A DNA stretch of 64,000 nt from Cohnella baijiui. GTDB lineage: Bacteria > Bacillota > Bacilli > Paenibacillales > Paenibacillaceae. Location: assembly GCF_020731285.1 (NCBI RefSeq), contig NZ_JAJFOW010000029.1:1-64000 (forward strand), given 5' to 3'. The notes under the pieces are model-generated. The model saw only the letters and a list, made by a program, of their open reading frames with translations, was not told the DNA's origin and made no database searches. Below, in pieces: positions 8,669 through 16,670 of this stretch (position 1 is the stretch's first letter; each line of letters opens with the position of its first letter). The translations under genes and the position numbers were made by a program.

Positions 8669-9741
8669 TGGTTGTGCACCTCCAACGTTCTGTTGCCGCC
8701 CATGGCGGCGTTGCCCGCGCTGCTTAGCACCTCTTCGCGCATCATATGGGGACCTGCGATCTGCATGCCCGTGCCGAAGATGCACTCGTTCAGCTGCGCA
8801 CCCGCGCTGACCTTGCAGCGGTCCCATAGGATCGTCTTGGACATTCTCGCATGGGAGCCGATCCGGCAGCTGTTGCCGATGACCGTGTACGGACCGATGA
8901 TGCTGCGGTCTCCGATCGTCACGTTGTCCCCGATCATGACCGGCGGCACGAGCAGCACCCCCTGCCCGATGTGGACGTTCTCCCCGATCCAGATGCCTTT
9001 CTCGTTCATTTCCTTGCCGCTGATCGAGAGCGGAAACTTTCGGTCCAGCACGTCCCAGTGGAGCTGGCGGTAGCGGTCCTTCGTGCCCATGTCCATCCAG
9101 TAGCCGCTCACGGGGTATCCGAACACCCCGCTTCCATTGTCGATCAGCAGAGGAAACGTCTCTTTCTCGATCGATACGACCTTCCGGGCGGGAATATGAT
9201 CCAGCGCGGCCCGATCCATGACATAGATGCCGGCGTTGATCAGATTCGAGGGAGCCTCTTCCTTCTTGGGCTTCTCCACGAAGCTCGAGATCCGGCCGTC
9301 CTCGCCTTTCTCCACAACGCCGTAATGGGACGGGTCTTCGACTTCCGTCAGGCAAATCGTGACGAGCCCGTTGTGATCTTCGTGGAAGCGAATCGCGTTT
9401 TGAAGGTCGATCTGGTGAATGATGTCGGCGTTCACGACGATGAACCGGTCGCCCAGCAGATGCTCGGCGTTTTTGATGGCTCCCGCGGTGCCAAGCAACT
9501 CTTTCTCCACGGCGTACTCGATGCGAACGCCATATTTAGAGCCGTCTCCGAGAAAGGACTCAATCAATTCCCGATAGTGCTTGACGGCGATTACGAATTC
9601 GTCCACGCCCTGATCTTTGTAGTCGAGGATCAGATGCTCCAGCCAAGGCCGATTTCCTACGAGCGCCATCGGCTTCGGCAAATTTTCGGTGAGCGGCCGT
9701 AATCTGGTACCTAATCCCCCGGCGAGAAGAAGTGCTTGCAT
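8665..9741 (-). CDS. Sugar-phosphate nucleotidyltransferase
   Basis: It activates a sugar 1-phosphate with NTP, giving an NDP-sugar. The P-loop-like signature GGLGTRLRPLTENLPKPM lies at residues 8-25. The nucleotidyltransferase fold runs to about residue 235. It ends in left-handed beta-helix hexapeptide repeats (IGENVHIGQGVLLVPPVMIG). This two-domain layout fits GDP-mannose or dTDP/UDP-glucose synthases; the specificity is not clear. The length of 358 residues is usual. The ATG at 9741 is preceded by GGAGG with 11-nt spacing. It is the first gene of a three-gene operon with overlapping ends. Confidence 0.85.
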   Translation of the reverse strand: MQALLLAGGLGTRLRPLTENLPKPMALVGNRPWLEHLILDYKDQGVDEFVIAVKHYRELIESFLGDGSKYGVRIEYAVEKELLGTAGAIKNAEHLLGDRFIVVNADIIHQIDLQNAIRFHEDHNGLVTICLTEVEDPSHYGVVEKGEDGRISSFVEKPKKEEAPSNLINAGIYVMDRAALDHIPARKVVSIEKETFPLLIDNGSGVFGYPVSGYWMDMGTKDRYRQLHWDVLDRKFPLSISGKEMNEKGIWIGENVHIGQGVLLVPPVMIGDNVTIGDRSIIGPYTVIGNSCRIGSHARMSKTILWDRCKVSAGAQLNECIFGTGMQIAGPHMMREEVLSSAGNAAMGGNRTLEVHNQ

Positions 9742-10089
9742 GGAATCATCAGCCTCCGTTTCTGTTTCTGTACCCTTCACATGTCTGTCGGGCGCATGTC
9801 TCTTTTTAACGCATTTCGGATAGAACGAAACATTGCAATGACAAAATAAACGCCCTCCCGATCGCTTGCGCGCAGGGAGGGCGTCATGTAAAATCTGGAA
9901 ATGGTAGGGAGAAAAGGCGGCGTTCGAGGCGGCGTCGATTGCGGCTTCCCGGCAGTGGACGATAGGCTCGATCGGTTGGGTGTAAAGGTCGATGCTATCG
10001 CCTACTTTACCGGAAAATGGTTGATCCCGCAAGAGTTCTAATCGCCGCCGCGGGCGGACAATCCGGTCAGCGCCGCTTTCCTCCCCGGG
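9742..10089. other. Intergenic gap before the glycan operon
   Basis: It holds the leader of the minus-strand operon and one hairpin (listed separately). On the minus strand TTGTCA followed 16 bp later by TATCCG (about 9817-9844) is a weak promoter candidate. A minus-strand frame of about 97 codons runs through the gap into the nucleotidyltransferase gene but crosses the hairpin and resembles no protein I know. No gene is called. Confidence 0.4.
9850..9884 (-). terminator. Probable terminator downstream of the DUF1328 gene
   Basis: ACGCCCTCCC and GGGAGGGCGT form a perfect 10-bp stem with a 15-nt loop. On the minus strand it is followed by TTATTTTGT, a modest T-tract. It lies between the DUF1328 gene and the next minus-strand operon. 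Confidence 0.5.
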
Positions 10090-10254
10090 TCAGACCCCTC
10101 TTCGGCGGCCGAAGATGAGCGAAATGACGAACAGGATGATAAACAGGAAGAAGAGGAACTTCGCGACGCCGACCGCGGCGCCGACGATGCCTCCGAAGCC
10201 GAAGATCGCGGCCACGATGGCGATCAGCAGAAATACGAATGCCCAGTATAGCAT
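10090..10254 (-). CDS. DUF1328-family small membrane protein, 54 aa
   Basis: The peptide starts MLYWAFVFLLIAIVAAIFGF, continues with GGIVGAAVGVAKFLFFLF, and ends in a basic tail GRRRGV. These two hydrophobic helices around a glycine-rich turn are typical of the DUF1328/UPF0391 family. Members are tiny inner-membrane proteins of unknown function, often stress-induced. The ATG has GGAGG seven bases upstream. The gene stands alone on the minus strand. No SigB-type promoter was found before it. Confidence 0.85.
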   Translation of the reverse strand: MLYWAFVFLLIAIVAAIFGFGGIVGAAVGVAKFLFFLFIILFVISLIFGRRRGV

Positions 10255-10495
10255 AAGAACGCCTCCTTCGAAGATGAAATGGATAGAGCGGAGCGCTCAT
10301 CCCTTGCCCGACGCCGGAAGCGGCGAATCTATCTCGCCGGTGGCGCCGGTATGAACTTGCCTCCTCCTTACCACGGCCGTCGGGGGGCTGAATCAGTCTC
10401 GAAACCGGGAAATCGAGCCGGCGATCGGCCGAAAGCCGGCGCCGTTTCGCCGGCTGCCAAGCACGGGTAATATGGAGTTTCGACAATCTTCATCG

Positions 10496-10524
10496 TTGTC
10501 AAGGAGAAGGGCGCGTTTTATAAT
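10496..10524 (+). promoter_or_regulatory. Sigma-A promoter of the GntR regulator gene
   Basis: TTGTCA and a perfect TATAAT are spaced by 17 bp. The start site would be near 10531, just before the first palindromic operator. The rest of the 10255-10633 gap holds only a GC-rich hairpin (10434-10455) and the two operators. Confidence 0.85.
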
Positions 10525-10540
10525 AGAGAGGCGAAATAGA

Positions 10541-10557
10541 TTATCGATAATCGATAA
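10541..10557. promoter_or_regulatory. GntR operator O1
   Basis: TTATCGAT and ATCGATAA flank a central A, giving a perfect 17-bp palindrome about 10 bp after the predicted transcription start. The same 17 bp recur 60 bp downstream. This is the form expected for a dimeric FadR-type GntR protein that represses its own gene. Confidence 0.75.
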
Positions 10558-10600
10558 AATGGGGGTGGATGAAGGATTTCTCATCAGATTGCGAAGTGCA

Positions 10601-10617
10601 TTATCGATAATCGATAA
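10601..10617. promoter_or_regulatory. GntR operator O2
   Basis: An identical copy of the O1 palindrome ends 16 bp before the ATG of the GntR gene. The 60-bp spacing between copies is close to six helical turns, so dimers on the two sites would face the same side of the helix. Confidence 0.75.
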
Positions 10618-10633
10618 CGCAGAAGGAGGACCT

Positions 10634-11281
10634 ATGCTGGAGCAGCAGCCGAACTTGCAAATCCACTCGATCAGCACGCAAGTGTACCATGCGTTGAAGA
10701 AAGAGATTCTGTCCGGCGAACTGCAGCCGGGCGCTCGGCTGATCGTTCTCGACATCGCGGGCAAGTTCGGCATCAGCCAGGCGCCGGTCCGCGAGGCGCT
10801 CGAGCGGCTGAAGCAGGAAGGACTGATCGTCGGCGTTCCGAACAAGGGCTCGGTCGTCTCCGATATTTCGTCCAAGGAGATTCATGACATCTTCGTGCTT
10901 CGCGAAATCATCGAAGGGTTCGCCGTTCGGACGACGATGCCGTTGCTGACCGAGGAGGACTATCGCCGGCTGGAGGACATCATCCTTTGCATGGACGCCG
11001 CGATCAAGCGGAACGATCTGCTCGACATTCTGGAGCAGGACATGGAATTTCACGGCTATTTCTATCGGCGGTGCGACAATCAAGCCATTCTCGAACTGTG
11101 GGGCCAGATGCGGACGAAGGTGATGCGGTTCATGGCCATCTCGAACCGGCACTATACGACCGACGGGCTGGTCGAATGGCATCGGCTGCTCATCGAGAAG
11201 CTTCGCCAAGGCGACGAGGCAGCGGCCGAACATGCGTTCATCGAACACATGCACGCTTACAAGGCGATCCATCTGGCGTAG
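10634..11281 (+). CDS. GntR-family (FadR/FCD subfamily) transcription regulator
   Basis: The 215-residue protein has an N-terminal winged helix (STQVYHALKKEILSGELQPG, then FGISQAPVREALERLKQEGL). An all-helical FCD effector domain follows, with the usual metal or ligand residues in EDIFVLREIIEG-like, MEFHGYFYRR and EWHRLLIEKL segments. FCD regulators often respond to sugar acids or other organic acids. The ATG at 10634 has AGAAGGAGG six bases before it. Two palindromic operators sit between promoter and start, so autoregulation is likely. An AraC-type gene follows 48 nt later, probably co-transcribed. The targets are not evident; the uronate locus at 14.5-21.4 kb is a candidate. Confidence 0.85.
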   Translation: MLEQQPNLQIHSISTQVYHALKKEILSGELQPGARLIVLDIAGKFGISQAPVREALERLKQEGLIVGVPNKGSVVSDISSKEIHDIFVLREIIEGFAVRTTMPLLTEEDYRRLEDIILCMDAAIKRNDLLDILEQDMEFHGYFYRRCDNQAILELWGQMRTKVMRFMAISNRHYTTDGLVEWHRLLIEKLRQGDEAAAEHAFIEHMHAYKAIHLA

Positions 11282-11329
11282 GGCGAGCGCCCGTCCCGAT
11301 GACCGTCGTCACGGAGGGGGATTGGGAAG

Positions 11330-12496
11330 ATGCATGGCCATCCGTTGTCGTTCGAAGATCGGATTTGGACTTGGATGCAGGATCACCTGTTAAGGGAGCT
11401 GGTGTCGGGCAGAGGGGAGGCGAAGCCGGGTTTCCGGGAGAGCATGAGCCGCCTGAAGCTCGACCCCTGCTGGACGCTGCCGACCGTCGCGCTGATCGAA
11501 CCGCCCGAGCCGGATGAGACGGTCCCGGACAGACGCGAGTATACCGAACGGATGCGCGAAGCCGCCGGACGGCATCTGCCGGAAGGCGCCGCCCTGTTTG
11601 CAAGCGAGGAGGGCAGGCTCGGCCTTATTTTTTCCTGGCCGGCCAAGGAAGCGCTGCAGGCGGTGCATGCGGCGCTCGGCGAATGGATCGGGAGGGCCGT
11701 TCCGATCGGCGTCGGCCAGCCGGGTTCCCGGCTCGCCGACCTCCATCGCTCGCACCGCCAAGCCGCCCGCGCGCTGTCGAACAAGTTTTACGCCGGGACG
11801 GGCAAGATTTTGTACGACGGCGAGCTCGGACGCTTCGCCCCGCCCGGCGAGGAAGCGGCGGCGATGGAGCGAGAGCTGGGCGAGGCCGTCCGCTCCGGCG
11901 CTTCCGACGAAGCGCTGGCGGAGGCCGTCGAGCGGTTCTACGCCGCGCTGCTGCGGGACGGCCCGGTCGAGATCCCGGCCGTCCACGAGTGGACCGTTCG
12001 GCTGCTCGCCGGAACGGAGAAACTCGTGCTCGCCGCGGCGGAAAAGCTCGGAGACTACCGGCGTCTCGAAATTTTGTCCGTCACCAAGCTCGAGACGCTG
12101 CAGGCGCTCAAGCGCTACGTCGCGGACTTTCTCGTCCGTCTCCGCGAAGTCGGCGAGCTGAACGCCAAGGACAGCCATCGCAGCATCATCAAGAAGACGA
12201 TCCACTATATGGAGCAAGAGTGCCAGAACGCCTCGCTGAACAGCGTCGCCCGAAAGGTGTACATGACGCCGACCTACCTCAGTCTGCTGTTCAAGACGAA
12301 CACCGGCAAGACATTCATCGAGCACCTCACGGACATCCGCATCGACAAGGCCAAGGATATGCTGAAAAAGACGCATCTCAAAAACTACGAGGTGGCGGAG
12401 CGGGTCGGCTATCAGGACTCCCGGTATTTCAGCCAGATTTTCAAAAAAAGGGTGGGACTTTCCCCGAGCGAATACCGCGAATCCATTGGAAGTTGA
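11330..12496 (+). CDS. AraC-family transcription regulator
   Basis: The 388-residue protein ends in a double helix-turn-helix AraC domain. The first helix pair is in NASLNSVARKVYMTPTYLSL and the second in EVAERVGYQDSRYFSQIFKK, closing with GLSPSEYRES. The N-terminal 280 residues form an effector or dimerisation region resembling the middle part of YesN-type regulators, but no receiver domain is present. Such proteins control carbohydrate genes in Paenibacillaceae. GGAGGGGG lies about 9 nt before the ATG. It follows the GntR gene closely, and a hairpin follows it. Confidence 0.8.
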   Translation: MHGHPLSFEDRIWTWMQDHLLRELVSGRGEAKPGFRESMSRLKLDPCWTLPTVALIEPPEPDETVPDRREYTERMREAAGRHLPEGAALFASEEGRLGLIFSWPAKEALQAVHAALGEWIGRAVPIGVGQPGSRLADLHRSHRQAARALSNKFYAGTGKILYDGELGRFAPPGEEAAAMERELGEAVRSGASDEALAEAVERFYAALLRDGPVEIPAVHEWTVRLLAGTEKLVLAAAEKLGDYRRLEILSVTKLETLQALKRYVADFLVRLREVGELNAKDSHRSIIKKTIHYMEQECQNASLNSVARKVYMTPTYLSLLFKTNTGKTFIEHLTDIRIDKAKDMLKKTHLKNYEVAERVGYQDSRYFSQIFKKRVGLSPSEYRESIGS

Positions 12497-12548
12497 AAGC
12501 GCTTCAGGGAAACGGTTTGATATAGCCGACACGCCCCGCCGCGAGCGG

Positions 12549-12593
12549 CAAAAAACGGTAGCGCAAAACGCGAAGATGAGTTCTGCGCTGCCG
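12549..12593 (-). terminator. Terminator of the hydrolase-TetR operon
   Basis: CGGTAGCGCA pairs with TGCGCTGCCG (one G-T pair) around an 18-nt loop. On the minus strand it is followed by six T residues, so it should end the TetR transcript. It may also stop plus-strand reading from the AraC gene. Confidence 0.7.
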
Positions 12594-12620
12594 TTCGATT
12601 TTAGGAGCGTCCCAGAGCCG

Positions 12621-13211
12621 TCATTTGGACAAAAAACGCATCAAGCGATCCGTGTCGGGTATGCCGTATGCCTCTTTTTCTATTTCTTGCATGATCAGGC
12701 TGTTAATAATATTGAAATACCAAGACAATAGTTTTTGAGGGTCCCCTTCGGAAAAATCGCCGGCTTGTTGCCCTTTGATAAAGATGGGGACGAGTCGGTC
12801 GATCAGCGCATTTGCCGCATGTTGCTCCAGAACTTGCCGTGCCTCTTCGGGGATCTCGACTTCTTTTCGTGCCCGAAGAATCAGCAAAAAAGAAGATTTG
12901 CTGCTCTCTGCAAGCATGGCCTGGGTCAAAGCTTTCATTTGTTCATACGGCGTTCCCGGCAGAAGATGAATGTGATCGAGTTCTTTTGTCGCTTCTTCGA
13001 TCAATTCCCGCACAAGAACGGTATAGAGTTCGTCTTTGGATTTGAAATAGCGGTAAATCAAACCTTCGCTGACCCCGGCTTCAACGGCGATCAAACTCGT
13101 TTTCGTCCCTGCGAACCCGCGGCGCGCAAACATGCGAAGCGCGGCTTGCTTGATTTGTTGTTTGCGATCCGAACGTACCCGACCGGGCTGCTGCTTATTT
13201 GAGAAGGACAA
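12621..13211 (-). CDS. TetR-family repressor
   Basis: The 196-residue protein has the standard TetR N-terminal helix-turn-helix (KQAALRMFARRGFAGTKTSL, then AVEAGVSEGLIYRYFKSKDE). An all-helical ligand-binding domain follows, with a C-terminal hydrophobic helix pair (LLSWYFNIINSLIMQEIEKE). GGAG lies ten bases before the ATG. It lies 35 nt after the hydrolase gene on the same strand, so both should come from one promoter with a TetR-type palindrome over the start site. It is likely an autorepressor released by a small hydrophobic ligand. Base composition is clearly lower in GC than most of the window. Confidence 0.88.
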   Translation of the reverse strand: MSFSNKQQPGRVRSDRKQQIKQAALRMFARRGFAGTKTSLIAVEAGVSEGLIYRYFKSKDELYTVLVRELIEEATKELDHIHLLPGTPYEQMKALTQAMLAESSKSSFLLILRARKEVEIPEEARQVLEQHAANALIDRLVPIFIKGQQAGDFSEGDPQKLLSWYFNIINSLIMQEIEKEAYGIPDTDRLMRFLSK

Positions 13212-13246
13212 TGAACGTCAAACTCCGATCATTCGGTTTATTGCAT

Positions 13247-14314
13247 TCATTGTACCATAAAAGCATCCCGGTTACGCTTTTCGGACGAGAAGGCCAGCGG
13301 GCGTACGCGTTCGATCAGTTCTTCAAGAAATTGATCGGGCCGGGCAAAACAAGCAAGATGGCCGGCGTTCTTGATTAGCACAAATTCCTTGCGGGGAGCT
13401 TCGATTTCATCGAAATACGCTTTGGCGGCCACGGTAGGCGTAAAGAGGTCCGCATCGCCTTGAAAAACAAAGAACGGCAATTCAAATCGCATGCCCAGAT
13501 CGCGGATATGATAGGTCATTAATTCGTTGAAAAGATGATCCAATGAAAAGCTCATTCCTTTGAAAATATCGAGAAGATCCCGATATTTGTGATCCGGAGA
13601 CGAAAGCATGGATGGCAGCATCAGATCCATAATCATATTCGGAACCGTGTGGTTCTTGGATCGAACAATATGCCGGTTCTTCTCTTCGAAATCCTTGCGG
13701 CTCCATTTGGCGGGATCCGGTCCCATCCTTTCTACCAGTTGAACGCCCTTTGCATTCCCTGAAGCGCGAAGAAAGTCCAGCGATAAACGGTAGGAATCAA
13801 ATTGAGGATCCGATGCGTTCTGATCCGTGCCGACATAGGCATGAAACAGGTGCGGGCAGCGCTTGGCCATCATGGTCGCGATCAGGCTGCCTGCGGAACT
13901 GCCGATAAGAATCACTTTTTCGTGTCCGAGCCTGGAACACACATATTGCGCGACTTCAATCCCGTCCCGAGCAAGACGATCAAAGGTGATGGTTCCACTT
14001 CCGAACCTCCCGTTTTTGCGAAATGTTTTCCCTGCCCCGCGCTGGTCCCAATGCACGATGGTGAAATGCTTTTCCCACGAACGCAATAACGGACTGAAAA
14101 TGGAATAGGGGGAGGCAGGCCCGCCATGGATAAAAAGCAAAGCGGGATGATCGCGGTCTTCGCCGCGCATCGTAATCCATTGATCCATACCGCCAATCGG
14201 CACAAATCGGCTTTCCACGATACCGTTCGACGCATGGACGATAAGCTTTCGAGCGTTTCTTCGCCGATTGAATCCGCGGAAGATCAGGTCGGGTAAAAGA
14301 TTGGTTTTGGGCAT
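13247..14314 (-). CDS. Alpha/beta hydrolase (proline iminopeptidase-like)
   Basis: The 355-residue protein has the alpha/beta-hydrolase core. HGGPASPY is the oxyanion-hole strand typical of the S33/proline iminopeptidase group. The nucleophile elbow is GSSAGS. The acid lies in FQGDADLFTP and the base is the His of KNAGHLACF. It should hydrolyse a small ester or peptide; the substrate is not known. GGAG precedes the ATG. It is the first gene of a two-gene operon with the TetR repressor, which suggests detoxification of a compound sensed by that repressor. It lies in a lower-GC segment that may have come by transfer. Confidence 0.82.
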   Translation of the reverse strand: MPKTNLLPDLIFRGFNRRRNARKLIVHASNGIVESRFVPIGGMDQWITMRGEDRDHPALLFIHGGPASPYSIFSPLLRSWEKHFTIVHWDQRGAGKTFRKNGRFGSGTITFDRLARDGIEVAQYVCSRLGHEKVILIGSSAGSLIATMMAKRCPHLFHAYVGTDQNASDPQFDSYRLSLDFLRASGNAKGVQLVERMGPDPAKWSRKDFEEKNRHIVRSKNHTVPNMIMDLMLPSMLSSPDHKYRDLLDIFKGMSFSLDHLFNELMTYHIRDLGMRFELPFFVFQGDADLFTPTVAAKAYFDEIEAPRKEFVLIKNAGHLACFARPDQFLEELIERVRPLAFSSEKRNRDAFMVQ

Positions 14315-14337
14315 GAGTACGCTCCTTCATCTTTTTT

Positions 14338-14358
14338 GTGAGTGAGTCACTCACTCAC
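14338..14358. promoter_or_regulatory. TetR operator, perfect 21-bp palindrome
   Basis: The arms GTGAGTGAGT and ACTCACTCAC flank a central C and are exactly complementary. The site lies directly downstream of the -10 box of the minus-strand promoter, so a bound dimer would block initiation. Confidence 0.85.
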
Positions 14359-14363
14359 TTTAG

Positions 14364-14392
14364 AAGATAACACCAATGGTGCGGCTTGACAA
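14364..14392 (-). promoter_or_regulatory. Promoter of the hydrolase-TetR operon
   Basis: On the minus strand TTGTCA (14392-14387) and TATCTT (14369-14364) are spaced by 17 bp. The start site would fall in or next to the palindromic operator. Confidence 0.75.
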
Positions 14393-14435
14393 GATGAAGT
14401 TGAGAACGATGCGGCGGCGTTGCGCCGATACGCGA

Positions 14436-14470
14436 ATCAGGCTCCGCCGGTAGGATCGGCGGAGCCTGAT
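14436..14470 (-). terminator. Hairpin after the RraA-like gene
   Basis: ATCAGGCTCCGCCG and CGGCGGAGCCTGAT form a perfect 14-bp stem with a 7-nt loop, 57 nt past the RraA-like stop codon. There is no T-run, so termination is likely but not certain. Confidence 0.6.
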
Positions 14471-14526
14471 GGCGTTCCTGCAAGCGGCGCGGCAACGGGG
14501 CGCCGCATGTGGCGCGAGGAGGGGAA

Positions 14527-15432
14527 TCAGAGCCGGACGTCGCTGGCAGGGCCGTCCTCCGCACGCCGTCTCGCCTCTTCCAGTTCGCTCTCCCAGGTCA
14601 GGTGGCGGTAGTCCGCGGCCGCTTCGTCCCGCCCGAACCACCCAAGGAAGTCCTCCCACAGCGGAACGCCCCAAAAAGCGTCGATCTGCGCGGTCGAATA
14701 CCGCCCTTCCTTGAGCCGAACGAAGCCGAACACGTCGCGCGCCTGGGATTTCTCCGCCTGGACGACGGTAAGCTCGGCCAAATGCGGCGGAATAAAGATG
14801 ACGCCGGCCGGCGTGCCGAGCACGACGTCGCCCGGGAGGCAGACGGCGCGGCCGATGCGCGTCGGGACGTTCATGCCGACCATCGTCACGTCCGCGATCG
14901 CGGTCGGATCGCTGCCGCGATAGTAAATATTGATCTCGTCGATCTCGGCGACCTGCTGGTTGTCCCGGATGCCGCCCCAAATGACCGCGCCGCCCCGCTT
15001 CGTCCGCGCGGCGATGGCCGTCGACAGATTGCCGCCTACGTATGTGCCCATATGCACTTTGTCGAACAGGTCGACCACGACGACGTCGTCCTCCTCGAGC
15101 GCGTCGACGACCCATTGATTGAAAAATCCCCGCCGCCCCTCTTCCTCGTGTCCATAACGCAGCAGCGTATCGTGCAGATCGGGCCGCATCGGCACGAGCA
15201 CGGCCGTCACGGCGCGGCCAACCATGACCCGGTTCGGGTGGACGATCTTGAGATCGCCTTCGAACTGGAACCGATAGCCCCGATTCCACAGCGGGCCCCA
15301 GGCTTCCTCCAGCGTAATTTTGCGCATCCGGCGCAGCAAGTCCGCCGGCACTTTGGGCCGGCCGTTCGCAAACCGTTCGCCTTCCCACAAGGGCGTGAGC
15401 TGGACGATATCTTCCGAATGATCGAATTTCAT
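14527..15432 (-). CDS. RraA-like protein (aldolase/decarboxylase-type fold)
   Basis: The 301-residue protein carries the RraA/HMG-CHA aldolase core. KVHMGTYVGGNLSTAIAART and GGAVIWGGIRDNQQVAEID hold the substrate-binding glycines and the Arg-Asp pair, and LPGDVVLGTPAGVIFIPPHL forms the late strand. In sugar-acid operons such proteins act as aldolases, lyases or unknown enzymes on keto acids; true RNase E inhibition is not expected here. GAGG precedes the ATG at 15432. It is read divergently from the ABC importer genes, with about 285 bp between, which suggests shared control. It probably processes an intermediate of the imported uronate or aldonate. Confidence 0.78.
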   Translation of the reverse strand: MKFDHSEDIVQLTPLWEGERFANGRPKVPADLLRRMRKITLEEAWGPLWNRGYRFQFEGDLKIVHPNRVMVGRAVTAVLVPMRPDLHDTLLRYGHEEEGRRGFFNQWVVDALEEDDVVVVDLFDKVHMGTYVGGNLSTAIAARTKRGGAVIWGGIRDNQQVAEIDEINIYYRGSDPTAIADVTMVGMNVPTRIGRAVCLPGDVVLGTPAGVIFIPPHLAELTVVQAEKSQARDVFGFVRLKEGRYSTAQIDAFWGVPLWEDFLGWFGRDEAAADYRHLTWESELEEARRRAEDGPASDVRL

Positions 15433-15605
15433 GCCGAAGCACCTCTTCCCGATAGGGTGATGGACCACATTCCCGAGGTCTATTGTTAGGGACGGCGCGG
15501 CATTTGTCGATGCGACTTTTTTAAGGCATTTCGCCTGCGGCCATAATTTTCTCGCCCTCCCCGAAGACCGGCGCTGGCCGCAGGAAAGACCGCCGGCGAA
15601 GGAAT

Positions 15606-15668
15606 AAAAAAAATCAAACCATTTCATAAAATCGTCGCCTATGACGGTGTAATCGCTTTCGTTATCAT
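15606..15668 (+). promoter_or_regulatory. Control region of the sugar-acid importer
   Basis: AAAAAAAATCAAAC at 15606-15619 is nearly identical to a site before the divergent dehydratase gene at 21561-21574 (minus strand). TGTAATCGCTTTCG at 15648-15661 differs from the CcpA cre consensus TGWAANCGNTNWCA by one base. It lies between ATGACG (15641) and TATCAT (15663), a weak promoter pair with 16-bp spacing. Catabolite repression is therefore plausible. The remainder of the 15433-15717 gap shows no gene. Confidence 0.5.
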
Positions 15669-15717
15669 GAGTCTACGCGCAGCCAACTGCGAACGATCCG
15701 CAAAGGAGATGGGGCAC

Positions 15718-16670
15718 ATGGGGTAGCTGCCGAGCCGGCGGCGGCCGTCCGTCCTTCGGCCGCGAAGAAGAAACGGAGCGCGGCGGGAACCGTCAACGGG
15801 GCGGGGTACTTGTTCATCTCTCCCTGGCTGATCGGCTTTCTGCTGCTGACGCTGTGGCCGATCGCGCAATCGTTTTATTTGTCGTTTACCGAGTACTCGC
15901 TGCTGAGCGAGTCGGTCTGGACGGGCACGGCCAACTACGCGAAGATTTTCGCGGAGGACGCGACTTTCGCCAAGTCGCTGAGCGTGACGTTTTTGTTCGT
16001 GCTGTTTTCCGTCCCGCTGAAGCTGCTGTTCTCGCTGCTCGTGGCGATGGCGCTGAACCGCAACATGCGAGGGATGAACCTGTACCGCACGGCCTTCTAC
16101 TTCCCCTCGCTGATCGGGGGAAGCATCGCCGTCGCCGCCCTCTGGCGCAGCATGTTCGGGATCGACGGCTACGTCAATCAAGTGCTGGCCTGGTTCGGCA
16201 TTCCGGGCGTCGGCTGGATCTCGAATCCCGACACATCGCTCGCCACGCTGATCCTGCTGAACACCTGGCAGTTCGGCTCGACGATGGTCATCTTCCTGGC
16301 CGGGCTCAAGCAGATTCCCCAGGAGTTGTACGAGTCGGCCTCCGTCGATGGCGCCGGGGCCGTGCGCAAGTTTTTCCGCATCACGCTGCCGATGCTGTCT
16401 CCGGTCATGTTCTTCAACCTCGTGCTGGGGGTCATCGGCTCCTTCCAGACGTTCACCTCGGCGTTCATCATCACCAAGGGCGGACCCGTCAACTCGACCT
16501 ACATGTATGCCCTGTTCCTTTACGAAAAAGCGTTTAAGCATTACCAGATGGGATACGCCTCGGCGCTGGCTTGGATCCTGCTCGCCATCGTCGCTCTGCT
16601 GACCGCTATCAACTTCGCCGCCTCCCGCTACTGGGTGTTCTACGAATCGGAAGGGGGCAAGCCGGGATGA
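15718..16670 (+). CDS. ABC sugar permease, MalF type, with apparent frameshift at the start
   Basis: The protein is the first membrane subunit of a CUT1 carbohydrate importer. It has six hydrophobic segments, from FISPWLIGFLLLTLWPIAQS on, and the EAA loop ELYESASVDGAGAVRKFFRI for ATPase contact. The expected start, an ATG with AAAGGAG nine bases upstream, runs into a stop after two codons (ATG GGG TAG). One extra G in the run at 15720-15723 would restore a frame starting MGVAAEPAAAVRPSAAKKK and joining the intact permease. Otherwise only a TTG at 15810 is available, which lacks the cytoplasmic N-terminus and a ribosome-binding site. Either a sequence error or a real lesion is possible. Its 3' end overlaps the next permease gene (ATGA). 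Confidence 0.8.

Noticed and set aside
9742..10032. Upstream extension of the nucleotidyltransferase by some 97 codons
   Set aside because: The nucleotidyltransferase family starts at MQALLLAGG; the extension crosses a hairpin and matches no known protein.
10434..10455. AGCCGGCG/CGCCGGCT hairpin upstream of the GntR promoter
   Set aside because: No T-run and no gene that it would end; chance GC-rich pairing is likely.
14527..15432. Menaquinone methyltransferase or true RraA RNase regulator
   Set aside because: Old database names for this fold; the sugar-acid context and GGIRDNQ motif point to an aldolase-type enzyme.
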